Positions 50,163 through 58,046 of a stretch of DNA of 64,000 nt are shown here, piece after piece. The translations under genes were made by a program, and so were the position numbers. The stretch lies in contig CAWGTM010000024.1 of assembly GCA_963825445.1 (NCBI GenBank), positions 310,001 to 374,000 on the forward strand. Reading direction: 5' to 3'. The DNA comes from Actinophytocola sp963825445. Its GTDB lineage: Bacteria > Actinomycetota > Actinomycetes > Mycobacteriales > Pseudonocardiaceae. Position 1 is the stretch's first letter; each line of letters begins with the position of its first letter. The notes below the pieces were generated by a model that saw only the letters and a program-made list of their open reading frames with translations, had not been told where the DNA came from and did no database searches.

Positions 50163-50797
50163 CGAAGCCGCTCCAGGTACCCGTTGTCCAGCAGCCATTT
50201 CACGTTCAGCTGGGCTGGCGCGCCGGGAACCAGCGATCCGTCCAACTGGTACTGCAGGCCGCCGCCGCGCTGGAAGAACCACGCGGCGATCGGCCCGGCC
50301 TGGACGTCGAAGGGCGTCAGCACCTCGTAGATGTGGTAGTTGCAGCCCGCCGCCGGGGTGCCCACGAGGTTCGACGGCGGGATGGCCCGCGCGGTGTACG
50401 CGGCCCCGCGCGGGGCGAGGAACCCGCCGAACTCGCTGCCGTAGCGGTCGATCTCCACACCGGCGGTCAGCGTGCGCGTCCACTTGATCGGTTGGCCGTC
50501 CGGGCCGAGGGCGTAGCCGTCGTTCGGCGGGTAGCGCCAACTGCCGGTCGCGTCGTCGTAGTAGCGCTCCAGGAACATCTCCACCGGGCGCCAGCCGGTG
50601 CGGCTGTAGCCGTACAACTGGCTGCCCACCGGGCCGAGCAGCGGCAGCTTCTCCGGGCCGAGCCTGCGGTCGTCGTGGTACAGCTCGGTCGAGCAGTCGG
50701 TGAGGGACGGTGGCGTGGCCTGCGCCACGGGGGTGATGCCCAGCAGTACCAACAACAGTCCGGCCAGTACCGGCACCATGCGCCCGCGTGTGGTCAT
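50159..50797 (-). CDS. Secreted TNT-domain protein (NAD glycohydrolase-like)
   Basis: A 212-residue protein with a signal peptide (MVPVLAGLLLVLLGITPVAQA) and a C-terminal TNT (tuberculosis necrotizing toxin) domain: YPPNDGYALG, LTAGVEIDRYGSEFGGFLAPRGAAYTARAIPPSNL and VLTPFDVQAGPIAAWFFQRGGGLQYQL, the last carrying the conserved glutamine. In Mycobacterium this domain hydrolyses NAD+. Here it is a short stand-alone exported form. A matching IFT-type immunity gene is not apparent beside it. It is transcribed alone, divergent from the alpha/beta hydrolase gene. Activity is inferred from the domain. Confidence 0.85.
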   Translation of the reverse strand: MTTRGRMVPVLAGLLLVLLGITPVAQATPPSLTDCSTELYHDDRRLGPEKLPLLGPVGSQLYGYSRTGWRPVEMFLERYYDDATGSWRYPPNDGYALGPDGQPIKWTRTLTAGVEIDRYGSEFGGFLAPRGAAYTARAIPPSNLVGTPAAGCNYHIYEVLTPFDVQAGPIAAWFFQRGGGLQYQLDGSLVPGAPAQLNVKWLLDNGYLERLR

Positions 50798-50869
50798 GTC
50801 CTCGACCGTGCCAGGCGGGACCAGCGGACGGAACGAGTGTCACCCGATCGGGTTCTATATGGTCGGGGC

Positions 50870-51640
50870 GTGGCCTTCGCACTCGCTGCCGACGACGTCG
50901 CCATCCACTACGAGGTGCACGGTCGGGGAGACCGCGTCCTCGTGCTGCTGGCCGGACAGTCGAACAACCATCACTGGTGGGACTCGGTCCGCGCGGATTT
51001 CGACGCCGTGTTCCGGACCGTCACGTTCGACTACCGGGGCACGGGCCGCAGCGACAAACCGGACGTCGAGTACAGCACCCGCGGTTTCGCGGCCGACGTG
51101 ATCGCCGTCCTCGACCAGTTGGGTGTGGATCGGGTCCATGTCTATGGCACGTCCATGGGTGGGCGGGTCGCGCAGTGGGTGGCCGCCGAGCATCCGTCCC
51201 GGGTGGACCGTCTGGTGCTCGGCTGCACGTCGCCCGGCGGCCCGGAAGCGGTCGAGCGGAGCAGCGAGGTGCACCGGGCGTTGGCGCGGCGCGACCCGGA
51301 GCAGCAGGTGCTGAAGGAACTGATGTACACGCCGGCGTGGCTGGCGGCGAACCCCGGTCCGTACAACACCCTCGGCGACCCGGACATGCCAGCGTTCGCC
51401 AAGCGCCGCCACTTCGCGGCCAGCGCGGACCACGACGCCTGGGCCGTGCTGCCTTCTGTCGCCGCGCCGACCCTGGTGGTGCACGGCGGCGACGACGTGT
51501 TCAACCCCACGGCCAACGCGCCGCTGCTGGCCGGGCGGATCCCGAACGCGCGGCTGCGGATCGTCGACGGCGCGCGGCACGCGTACTTCGAGGAGTTCCG
51601 CGCGGTCGCCAGCCCGCTCGTGCTGGACTTCCTGCGATGA
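50870..51640 (+). CDS. Alpha/beta hydrolase
   Basis: A 256-residue soluble hydrolase with a complete triad: the nucleophile Ser in VYGTSMGGRVA (GxSxG), the acid in VVHGGDDVFNP and the histidine in DGARHAYFEEF. It also has the HG-type oxyanion segment and DYRGTGRSDKP typical of the family. A CTATAT hexamer at 50855-50860 lies about 9 bases before the GTG start at 50870, so the transcript is probably leaderless. Its stop overlaps the ATG of the following unknown gene (ATGA), so the two act together. The substrate is unknown; it could be an esterase or a C-C bond hydrolase. Confidence 0.88.
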   Translation: MAFALAADDVAIHYEVHGRGDRVLVLLAGQSNNHHWWDSVRADFDAVFRTVTFDYRGTGRSDKPDVEYSTRGFAADVIAVLDQLGVDRVHVYGTSMGGRVAQWVAAEHPSRVDRLVLGCTSPGGPEAVERSSEVHRALARRDPEQQVLKELMYTPAWLAANPGPYNTLGDPDMPAFAKRRHFAASADHDAWAVLPSVAAPTLVVHGGDDVFNPTANAPLLAGRIPNARLRIVDGARHAYFEEFRAVASPLVLDFLR

Positions 51641-52518
51641 GGGACCTTCTGATCGAGGGGCTCAAGGCTCCGGTGACGGAAGAGGGACGCGACAGTGTTC
51701 TCCGCCTGCTCGAGACCCATCTCGCCGGTCCGCCGACCGTGACCCGGGTGAAGGGAACGCCGATCCCGTACCCCAGCGCGGTGGCCGCGTTGGGTAGGCG
51801 TTTCGACTTCGCCGACGCCGCCTGCGTTCTCCTCGCGGCGGGCGAACTGGATGACGCCGACGTCGAGGCGCTGGCCGAGTTCCTGCCGTCGTACTGCGGG
51901 ATACGCCGGCAGCAGGTGCTGAACCGGCTGGCGGTGGGCGATCTGGCCGGGGCCCGCGCGGCGGCGACCGACTCGATGGCGTTCCGCGACATCGGTGCGT
52001 GGCTGGCCGACCGGGGCGACGCGGCGGAATTCTTCGGCGACTGGAAGCGCTACGAGGCGGGCCGGGACCGCCACGGCATGGCCGACCTTCGCCGGCGCCT
52101 GGTGGCCGGCGTGGCGGCGAACGCCGGATGGCAGGCCGCGCTGGCGGTGACGGGGGACAGACGGATCGGCCCCGCCTTCGCGAGGTACGCCTTCTCTTTC
52201 GTGACCGACCTCGACGAACTGCGTGGGGCGGTCGCGGGTGTTCTGTCCGAATTGGACGAGCTGAGTGTGCTGGCCGGAGCGGTGCGGCAGGCGTCGGGCC
52301 ACAACCCCGTGCGGGATCACCCGCTGCTGGGCGAGATCGTGGACCGCATCATCGCGGTCGACCCGACGACCGACAAGGCAACCATGCGCTGGCGCGACGG
52401 CGAGTTGTTCGGCCTGTGGCCGGCGTACGGCGACCAGGCGACGCTGGACCGCGTGCGCGCGGCCGTGCGCACACCGCGGTATCGCCGCGAACTCACGGTG
52501 CTGGCCCGCGACCTCTAG
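51637..52518 (+). CDS. Unknown alpha-helical protein coupled to the hydrolase
   Basis: A 293-residue protein with no signal peptide or membrane segment and no motif I recognise. It is rich in alanine, arginine, aspartate and leucine in an alternating pattern typical of alpha-alpha repeat proteins (for example VLLAAGELDDADVEALAEFLPSY, GDLAGARAAATDSMAFRDIGAWLADRGDAAEFF). It begins with an ATGA overlap on the alpha/beta hydrolase and ends in a stop overlap with the convergent LigD-type gene. Its coupling suggests a partner or regulator of the hydrolase, which is an inference only. Confidence 0.72.
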   Translation: MRDLLIEGLKAPVTEEGRDSVLRLLETHLAGPPTVTRVKGTPIPYPSAVAALGRRFDFADAACVLLAAGELDDADVEALAEFLPSYCGIRRQQVLNRLAVGDLAGARAAATDSMAFRDIGAWLADRGDAAEFFGDWKRYEAGRDRHGMADLRRRLVAGVAANAGWQAALAVTGDRRIGPAFARYAFSFVTDLDELRGAVAGVLSELDELSVLAGAVRQASGHNPVRDHPLLGEIVDRIIAVDPTTDKATMRWRDGELFGLWPAYGDQATLDRVRAAVRTPRYRRELTVLARDL

Positions 52519-52991
52519 CCTTCGGCGGCGACCTCGTCGTTGGTGCGGCCGGTCTTCACCGAACGGGGGTGTTCCTCGGGGTTCCAGCCGGGGCGCGCGT
52601 GGTCGTCGTTCTTGTGGACGAGGAGCCAGTCGCGCGGGCCGTGGCGGGGACTGTGGATGAGTACGAAGCGCCCGGCCAGCTTTTCGCCCAACAGATCGAA
52701 ATGCAGCTCACCCGCGGCGATGGCGGCCGCCGGGTCGTCGGTCTTCGCGGGCTCCCACGTGCCCCAGTCCCACACTATGACGTCACCGCCGCCCGGCCGT
52801 CCCTTCGCGATCACACCCTCGAAGTCGTAGTGGCTCAGCGCGTGATCGCCCACCTGGACGGCCAGCTGCCGCGACTTCGGATCGAGCGTCGGTCCTTTCG
52901 GAACGGCCCAGCTCACGAGCACACCGTTCAACTCCAGCCGCAGGTCGTAGTGCAGCCGGCGGGCGCGATGGCGCTGGACCACGAACCTCAT
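52515..52991 (-). CDS. LigD-type 3'-phosphoesterase (stand-alone)
   Basis: A 158-residue protein corresponding to the phosphoesterase domain of the bacterial end-joining protein LigD. It opens with FVVQRHRARRLHYDLRLEL, carrying the conserved HxxRxxHYD metal-binding residues, then GVLVSWAVPKGPTLDP, and continues with HFDLLGEKLAGRFVLIHS and WLLVHKNDDHA. The domain trims 3' phosphates or ribonucleosides at DNA ends. It overlaps the upstream DNA ligase gene by ATGA. It is thus a split version of the LigD phosphoesterase-ligase combination, without a polymerase domain and without Ku nearby. Confidence 0.9.
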   Translation of the reverse strand: MRFVVQRHRARRLHYDLRLELNGVLVSWAVPKGPTLDPKSRQLAVQVGDHALSHYDFEGVIAKGRPGGGDVIVWDWGTWEPAKTDDPAAAIAAGELHFDLLGEKLAGRFVLIHSPRHGPRDWLLVHKNDDHARPGWNPEEHPRSVKTGRTNDEVAAEG

Positions 52992-53914
52992 TCGATCTCA
53001 TCCACCGCGACGTCCGGGCGCAGCCGGTGGATGCGTGGGCGCAGTCTGCCGTTGAACGACATCACGGTCGCCTCGGCCTCGATCTCCACCACGAGTGCCG
53101 CGTGCACCGGCAGATACTCCCCGCCCTGGTGTCCCATGACCGAACCGGGCAACCTCGTGCGTGGCTCACCCGTGGGAGTCATCAGCGGACCCGTCTCGTC
53201 GCGCAGCGCGGGAGGCAACGGCAGCGACAGCCCGATCGCCACGAGCGCACCGGAACTGTCGGGGCGGGCGAGCAGCAACGCCTCCGGGCGGTCGGCCGAA
53301 CCGGCCACCCCCACGACCACCGCGTCCACCACGATCTTCTGCCGCACCTTGCGCCAGCTGCCCGTGCGGCCGGCGCGGTACGGCGACGTCACGTCCTTCG
53401 CCACCACGCCCTCGATGCCGACCTCCGCCAGTTCCGGGCTCATCCACCGCATCGCCGCCTCCCTGTCCGACGTGGACGGTGTGACCTGGAGCGGCGGCCG
53501 GGCGCCGGCCAGCAACTCCGCCAGCCGCTCCCGGCGCTCCCGCAACGGCAGCGCGCGCAGATCGGCCGAACCGTCGGCCAGCACGTCGAACACTATGTAG
53601 TAGATGACCACCCCGGCCGCCTCGCGCCCGCGGGGCATCGACGTGAGCGCGCCGAACTCCAGCCGCCCGTCGCGAAGGGCCACCAGTTCGCCGTCGAGCA
53701 CGAGGTCGCCGAGTTCCCGCCCGGCCGCCGCGATCTCCGGGAACCGCGCGGCCAGGTCGTTGTTCCGGCGGGACTGCACCACCCCGGCGGCGGTGAACAG
53801 CATGGCGCGCCAGCCGTCGAACTTCGGCTCGTAGACCCAGCGCGGGTCGGCGTCCGGCACCTCACGCTCGTCGCGCGCCAGCACCGGCGCCACCGGGAAC
53901 CGCAGCACCGCCAT
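52988..53914 (-). CDS. ATP-dependent DNA ligase (LigC-like)
   Basis: A 308-residue ATP-dependent ligase. The adenylation lysine is in VYEPKFDGWRAML (KxDG motif at about residues 30-36). Further nucleotidyltransferase motifs are LVLDGELVAL, GIEGVVAKD and SWRKVR (motifs III-V), and an OB-fold domain follows. The compact size is nearest to LigC/LigD ligase modules. ATG 53914 starts MAVLRFPVAP. It overlaps the phosphoesterase gene by ATGA, implying a two-protein DNA end repair unit in the cytoplasm. The upstream IclR gene is transcribed in the same direction, 49 bases away. Confidence 0.92.
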   Translation of the reverse strand: MAVLRFPVAPVLARDEREVPDADPRWVYEPKFDGWRAMLFTAAGVVQSRRNNDLAARFPEIAAAGRELGDLVLDGELVALRDGRLEFGALTSMPRGREAAGVVIYYIVFDVLADGSADLRALPLRERRERLAELLAGARPPLQVTPSTSDREAAMRWMSPELAEVGIEGVVAKDVTSPYRAGRTGSWRKVRQKIVVDAVVVGVAGSADRPEALLLARPDSSGALVAIGLSLPLPPALRDETGPLMTPTGEPRTRLPGSVMGHQGGEYLPVHAALVVEIEAEATVMSFNGRLRPRIHRLRPDVAVDEIE

Positions 53915-53963
53915 GTCTCGCACGATAGTCCGATCCCAGGTCAGCGGCGTCCGGAGTGGACCG

Positions 53964-54665
53964 TCAGAGCCGGGTCTGCAGTGCTTCCGCGGCCGCCAGC
54001 AGGTCGGCCGCCCAGCGGGCACCGGGCCGCCGGCCCATGCGATCGATGGGCCCGGACACGGAAACCGCGGCCACCACGGTGCCCGACGCGTCGCGCACGG
54101 GAGCGGAGACGCTTGCCACACCGGGTTCCCGCTCGGCCACGCTCTGCGCCCAGCCACGGCGGCGCACCTCGAGCAGCGCCCGCTCTCCGTAGACGGCGTC
54201 GGACAGCAGCGCGCGCTGGGTGGCCGGATCCGTCCACGCGGCAAGCACCTTCGCGCCCGACCCGGCGGTCATCGGCAGCCGCGCGCCCACGGGAACGGTG
54301 TCGCGCAGGCCACTCGGCGGCTCGGCCGTGGAGATGCAGATCCGGTGCACACCGTCCCTGCGGTACAGCTGCACGCTCTCGCCCGTGCGGTCGCGCAGCC
54401 GGGGGAGTACCGAGCTGGCCGCGTCGAGCAACGGGTCCACCGCGCCACCCGCCAACTCGGCCAGCGCCGCACCCGGTCGCCACCTGCCGTCGGTTCCCCG
54501 ACGCAGCAAGCGATGCACCTCCAGCCCCACCGCGAGCCGGTGCGCCGTCGCACGGGGAAGCCCCGTACGCGTGCACAGCTCCGCCAGGCCACAAGGCTCC
54601 TTGGCCACTGCCTGGAGAACGGCCATTGCCTTGTCCAGTACGCCGATGCCGCTATGCTGTCCCAC
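53964..54665 (-). CDS. ndgR: IclR-family regulator (NdgR/AreB-like)
   Basis: A 233-residue IclR protein. The helix-turn-helix is at about 6-60 (GIGVLDKAMAVLQAVAKEPCGLAELCTRTGLPRATAHRLAVGLE), and the effector-binding domain (about 75-230) contains SVQLYRRDGVHRICI and GAKVLAAW. Position directly divergent from leuC matches NdgR (Streptomyces) and AreB/Rv2989, known regulators of leucine and amino-acid genes. GTG start at 54665. A TTCCCA-N5-TGGGAA palindrome between the genes is a good candidate for its own site. The symbol rests on synteny plus family; assignment to NdgR is probable, not proven. Confidence 0.88.
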   Translation of the reverse strand: MGQHSGIGVLDKAMAVLQAVAKEPCGLAELCTRTGLPRATAHRLAVGLEVHRLLRRGTDGRWRPGAALAELAGGAVDPLLDAASSVLPRLRDRTGESVQLYRRDGVHRICISTAEPPSGLRDTVPVGARLPMTAGSGAKVLAAWTDPATQRALLSDAVYGERALLEVRRRGWAQSVAEREPGVASVSAPVRDASGTVVAAVSVSGPIDRMGRRPGARWAADLLAAAEALQTRL

Positions 54666-54679
54666 GTCTCGATATTATG

Positions 54680-54696
54680 TTCCCACTGTATGGGAA
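54680..54696. promoter_or_regulatory. Candidate IclR operator between ndgR and leuC
   Basis: A perfect 17-bp inverted repeat TTCCCA-N5-TGGGAA lies 14 bases upstream of the regulator start and 55 bases upstream of leuC. A further TGGGAA half-site follows about 20 bases downstream. It suits the divergent regulator as its own site. Confidence 0.65.
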
Positions 54697-54751
54697 GTCC
54701 AGTGTTTCAGATCGTGGGAACCCCCGTTGTGGAAGTTGATGGTGAGAAGCG

Positions 54752-56189
54752 ATGGCAAAAACGCTTGCCGAGAAGGTGTGGGAGCAACACGTTGTCCGGC
54801 AGGGCACCGGTGCCGAACCGGACCTGCTCTACATCGATCTCCACCTGATTCATGAGGTGACCAGCCCCCAGGCGTTCGACGGACTGCGACTGTCCGGTCG
54901 CCCGGTGCGCAGGCCGGACCTCACGATCGCCACCGAGGACCACAACGTCCCGACCATCGACATCGAACTGCCGATCGCGGATCCCGTGTCCAGGACCCAG
55001 GTCGACACGCTCCGCAAGAACTGCGCGGAGTTCGGCGTTCGCCTGCACCCGATGGGCGACGCGGAACAGGGCATCGTGCACGTGGTCGGCCCGCAGCTCG
55101 GGCTGACGCAGCCCGGCATGACCGTGGTGTGCGGCGACAGCCACACCTCCACGCACGGCGCGTTCGGCGCGCTGGCCTTCGGGATCGGCACGTCCGAGGT
55201 GGAGCACGTGCTCGCCACGCAGACCCTGCCGTTGCGACCGTTCAAGACGATGGCGATCACTGTGGACGGCGAGCTTCGGCCCGGTGTCACGGCGAAGGAC
55301 ATCATCCTCGCGGTCATCGCGAAGATCGGCACGAACGGCGGCCAGGGCCACGTGCTCGAGTACCGCGGCAGGGCCATCGAGCAGCTGTCGATGGAAGCGC
55401 GGATGACCGTGTGCAACATGTCCATCGAGGCCGGTGCCCGCGCGGGGATGATCGCCCCGGACGACACCACTTTCGAGTACCTGAAGGGCCGTCCCCACGC
55501 GCCCGCCGGGCAACTGTGGGACGACGCGGTGGCCGCGTGGCGCGAGCTGCGTACCGACGACGGCGCGGAGTTCGACGCCGAGGTCCACATCGACGCGAGC
55601 GCGCTCACGCCGTTCGTCACGTGGGGTACCAACCCGGGGCAGGGACTGCCGCTGTCGGGAGAACGTGCCCGACCCGGAACTGATCGCCGACGAGAACGAG
55701 CGGACGTCCGCCGAGAAGGCGCTGTCTTACATGGATCTCACGCCGGGCACGCCGCTGCGTCAGATCTCCGTGGACACCGTGTTCCTCGGTTCCTGCACCA
55801 ACGGACGCATCGAGGACCTGCGTGCCGCCGCGGCCGTGCTGCGTGGGCGCAAGGTGGCGAACAGCGTGCGGATGCTCGTGGTGCCCGGCTCGATGCGGGT
55901 TCGAGCGGTCGCCGAGTCCGAGGGACTGGACCGAGTCTTCCTCGACGCGGGCGCCGAATGGCGGGCAGCGGGTTGCTCCATGTGTCTGGGAATGAACCCT
56001 GACCAGTTGAAGCCGGGCGAGCGCAGCGCGTCCACATCGAACCGGAACTTCGAGGGCCGGCAGGGCAAGGGAGGGCGCACCCACCTGGTGTCCCCGCTGG
56101 TCGCCGCCGCCACGGCCGTGCGCGGCACCCTCTCCTCGCCCGAAGACCTGCTTGCAGGGTCGAGCATCAGCACTGAAGACCTGAGCTGA
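54752..56189 (+). CDS. leuC: 3-isopropylmalate dehydratase large subunit, with a one-base frameshift
   Basis: LeuC isomerises 2- to 3-isopropylmalate with LeuD. The protein reads well from ATG 54752 (MAKTLAEKVWEQHVV) through GDSHTSTHGAFGALAFGIGTSEVEHVLATQ to GTNPGQGLPLSG, then the frame changes between 55658 and 55661, where one base too many lies in GGGAG. It resumes as NVPDPELIADENERTSAEKAL to the stop at 56189. The three 4Fe-4S cysteines (55794 in GSCTNGR, 55974 and 55983 in GCSMC) all lie after the shift. Unless this is a sequence error, the enzyme would be inactive. Confidence 0.92.
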
Positions 56190-56206
56190 AAGGAACCTGA
56201 GAAACC

Positions 56207-56806
56207 GTGGAACCCTTCACCACGCACACCGGGGTCGGCGTGCCGCTGCGCAGGTCCAACGTGGACACCGACCAGATCATCCCTGCCGTGTACCTCAAGC
56301 GGGTGAGCCGCACCGGTTTCGAGGACGGACTGTTCTCAGCCTGGCGTGCCGACACCCAGTTCGTGCTGAATCTGGAGCCCTTCCGTGCGGGCAGCGTCCT
56401 GGTGGCCGGACCGGACTTCGGCACCGGGTCCTCCCGCGAGCACGCCGTTTGGGCCCTGTCGGACTACGGCTTCCGGGTGGTCATCTCCTCCCGGTTCGCC
56501 GACATCTTCCGTGGCAACGCGGGCAAGCAGGGCCTGCTGGCGGCCGAGTGCAGCCAGTCCGACATCGAGCTCCTGTGGAAGCTCCTGGAAGCCGAGCCGG
56601 GCACCGAAGTCACCGTCGACCTGCAGGACAAGACAGTGCGGGCCAAGGACTTCACGGCCCAGTTCCAGGTCGACGACTACACCCGTTGGCGCCTGCTCGA
56701 AGGACTCGACGACATCGGACTGACGCTGCGGCACGAGGATGTCATTGGGGCCTTTGAGGGGGGTCGGCCCGGATGGAAGCCGACCACCTCTACACTCCCT
56801 TCCTGA
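56207..56806 (+). CDS. leuD: 3-isopropylmalate dehydratase small subunit
   Basis: A 199-residue LeuD. It has the swivel-domain pattern LRRSNVDTDQIIPAVYLK, FGTGSSREHAVWAL (the conserved GSSREH, active-site loop) and VVISSRFADIFRGNAGKQGLL. GTG 56207 lies 17 bases after the leuC stop, with AAGGAACC upstream. It is intact and of normal length, and needs an active LeuC partner. It completes leucine biosynthesis step two in the cytoplasm. Confidence 0.96.
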   Translation: MEPFTTHTGVGVPLRRSNVDTDQIIPAVYLKRVSRTGFEDGLFSAWRADTQFVLNLEPFRAGSVLVAGPDFGTGSSREHAVWALSDYGFRVVISSRFADIFRGNAGKQGLLAAECSQSDIELLWKLLEAEPGTEVTVDLQDKTVRAKDFTAQFQVDDYTRWRLLEGLDDIGLTLRHEDVIGAFEGGRPGWKPTTSTLPS

Positions 56807-56962
56807 GTGGCCGCCGAATAGCCGCCACGCAACAAGATCCGGCACCCTTAGCGGGGAATTTGGGCGAGTCGCGTGGAAAAAGTCGCAACTTAGGCATACG
56901 GTGGCCAGAAGTCGGCCGGATTGGCCGAGAACGCAAGTGTGGTCAAAACGGAGGACTGAAGG

Positions 56963-57613
56963 GTGAACAAGGCCCAACTCATCGAGGCGCTCTCGGACCG
57001 CCTCGGCGACAAGAAGGCCGCAGGCGCTGCGGTCGATGGTCTCGTCGATGTGATCGTGCGCACGGTCAACAAGGGCGAGAAGGTGAACATCACCGGCTTC
57101 GGTGTGTTCGAGAAGCGTGCTCGTGCCGCCCGCACGGCCCGCAACCCGCGCACGGGTGAGACCGTGAAGGTCAAGAAGACCAACGTGCCTGCTTTCCGTG
57201 CCGGCACCACGTTCAAGGACGTGGTGAGCGGCGCGAAGAAGCTGCCGAAGGTCGCTGCGACGCGTGCGGCCGCCAGCCGTCCCGCGGCGTCCACGACGCG
57301 CACCGCGGCCAGCACCACGCGTACCGCGGCCGCCCGTCCGGCGACCACGCGCGCGGCTGCCGCACGCTCCACGGCCACGACGACCCGTACCCGGGCCGCC
57401 GCGGCGAAGCCGGCCACGCGCGCCGCCAAGCCGGCGGCAGCCAAGGCCGCTCCGGCCAAGGCGACCGCGAAGAAGGCCGCTCCGGCGAAGGCCACGGCCG
57501 CCAAGGCCAAGGCTGCACCGGCCAAGAAGGCCGCTCCGGCCAAGGCCACCGCCGCCAAGGCGACTGCCAAGGCACGTCCGGCCGCCAAGAAGGCGACCAC
57601 CCGCAAGAAGTAG
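56963..57613 (+). CDS. hupB: HU-type nucleoid protein with basic repetitive tail
   Basis: A 216-residue protein. Residues 1-90 are a normal HU domain (MNKAQLIEALSDRLGDKKAA, FGVFEKRARAARTARNPRTGETVKVKK), and residues about 95-216 form a low-complexity tail of Ala, Lys, Pro, Thr and Arg with repeated PAKA/AAKA units (AAPAKATAKKAAPAKATAAK). This two-part form is the actinobacterial HupB/HLP type, in which the histone-H1-like tail tightens DNA binding (established). The GTG at 56963 follows GGAGG with 9-base spacing. leuCD-hupB order is conserved in Mycobacterium. A strong hairpin terminator follows at 57623. Confidence 0.95.
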   Translation: MNKAQLIEALSDRLGDKKAAGAAVDGLVDVIVRTVNKGEKVNITGFGVFEKRARAARTARNPRTGETVKVKKTNVPAFRAGTTFKDVVSGAKKLPKVAATRAAASRPAASTTRTAASTTRTAAARPATTRAAAARSTATTTRTRAAAAKPATRAAKPAAAKAAPAKATAKKAAPAKATAAKAKAAPAKKAAPAKATAAKATAKARPAAKKATTRKK

Positions 57614-57622
57614 CTTCACACC

Positions 57623-57659
57623 TGAAGGGCCGTCACCAGGATCCGGTGGCGGCCCTTCA
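57623..57659. terminator. Hairpin terminator of hupB
   Basis: TGAAGGGCC-GTCACC pairs perfectly with GGTGGC-GGCCCTTCA around a 7-base loop, 10 bases after the hupB stop. No T-run follows, typical of actinobacterial terminators. Confidence 0.8.
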
Positions 57660-57762
57660 GCATGTGCACCCCCTGTGCACAGGACCCCAACCACCACAGA
57701 GGAACCCCCGCCCGGCAGGCGAACCCCCCCGGGCCAGCCCCCGAGGAACTTGGGGCCACCCG

Positions 57763-58020
57763 GTCGAGAACCGCGATCTGGCGGTCGACAACCGCGATCT
57801 GGCGGTCGAGAACCGCGATCTCGCGGTCGGCAGGCGGGGACACACCCGAGCCGTCCCTCAACCTGCGCGTGTCCCCACGTCTCGACCGCATGTCCTCGCT
57901 TCTCGCACGCATGTGCCCACTTCCGGCGTGCGAGATCGCGGTTCCTCGACCGCGAGATCGCGGTTTCTGCACGTGAGTGTGCGGTTCTGGTGCGTGAGTT
58001 CGGGTTCGGGCTCGAGTCCT
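57763..58020. repeat. Array of 21-bp degenerate repeats with inverted copies
   Basis: Three direct units (57763-57825) follow GTCGAGAACCGCGATCTGGCG with one or two changes. They are followed by a divergent middle part still showing a period of about 21 bp (CATGTCCTCGCTTCTCGCACG-like units), then inverted copies (CGAGATCGCGGTTCCTCGAC near 57931-57950 and CGCGAGATCGCGGTTTCTG after it). It fills most of the 433-base gap between the convergent ends of hupB and mutT1. Any frames through it give repetitive peptides and are not convincing genes. Confidence 0.8.
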
Positions 58021-58046
58021 GAGTGGTCAGGGTCCGTCCGGAGTGG

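Noticed and set aside
55655..55665. Programmed ribosomal frameshift in leuC
   Set aside because: No slippery heptamer or clear downstream stimulatory structure is visible; error or mutation is simpler.
55665..56189. A separate gene starting with ATG inside leuC
   Set aside because: The sequence is the C-terminal part of LeuC; it continues the upstream frame with no independent ribosome-binding site.
57763..58020. Possible CRISPR array
   Set aside because: Units are contiguous and degenerate with no unique spacers, and no cas genes are present. The same holds for 63671-64000.
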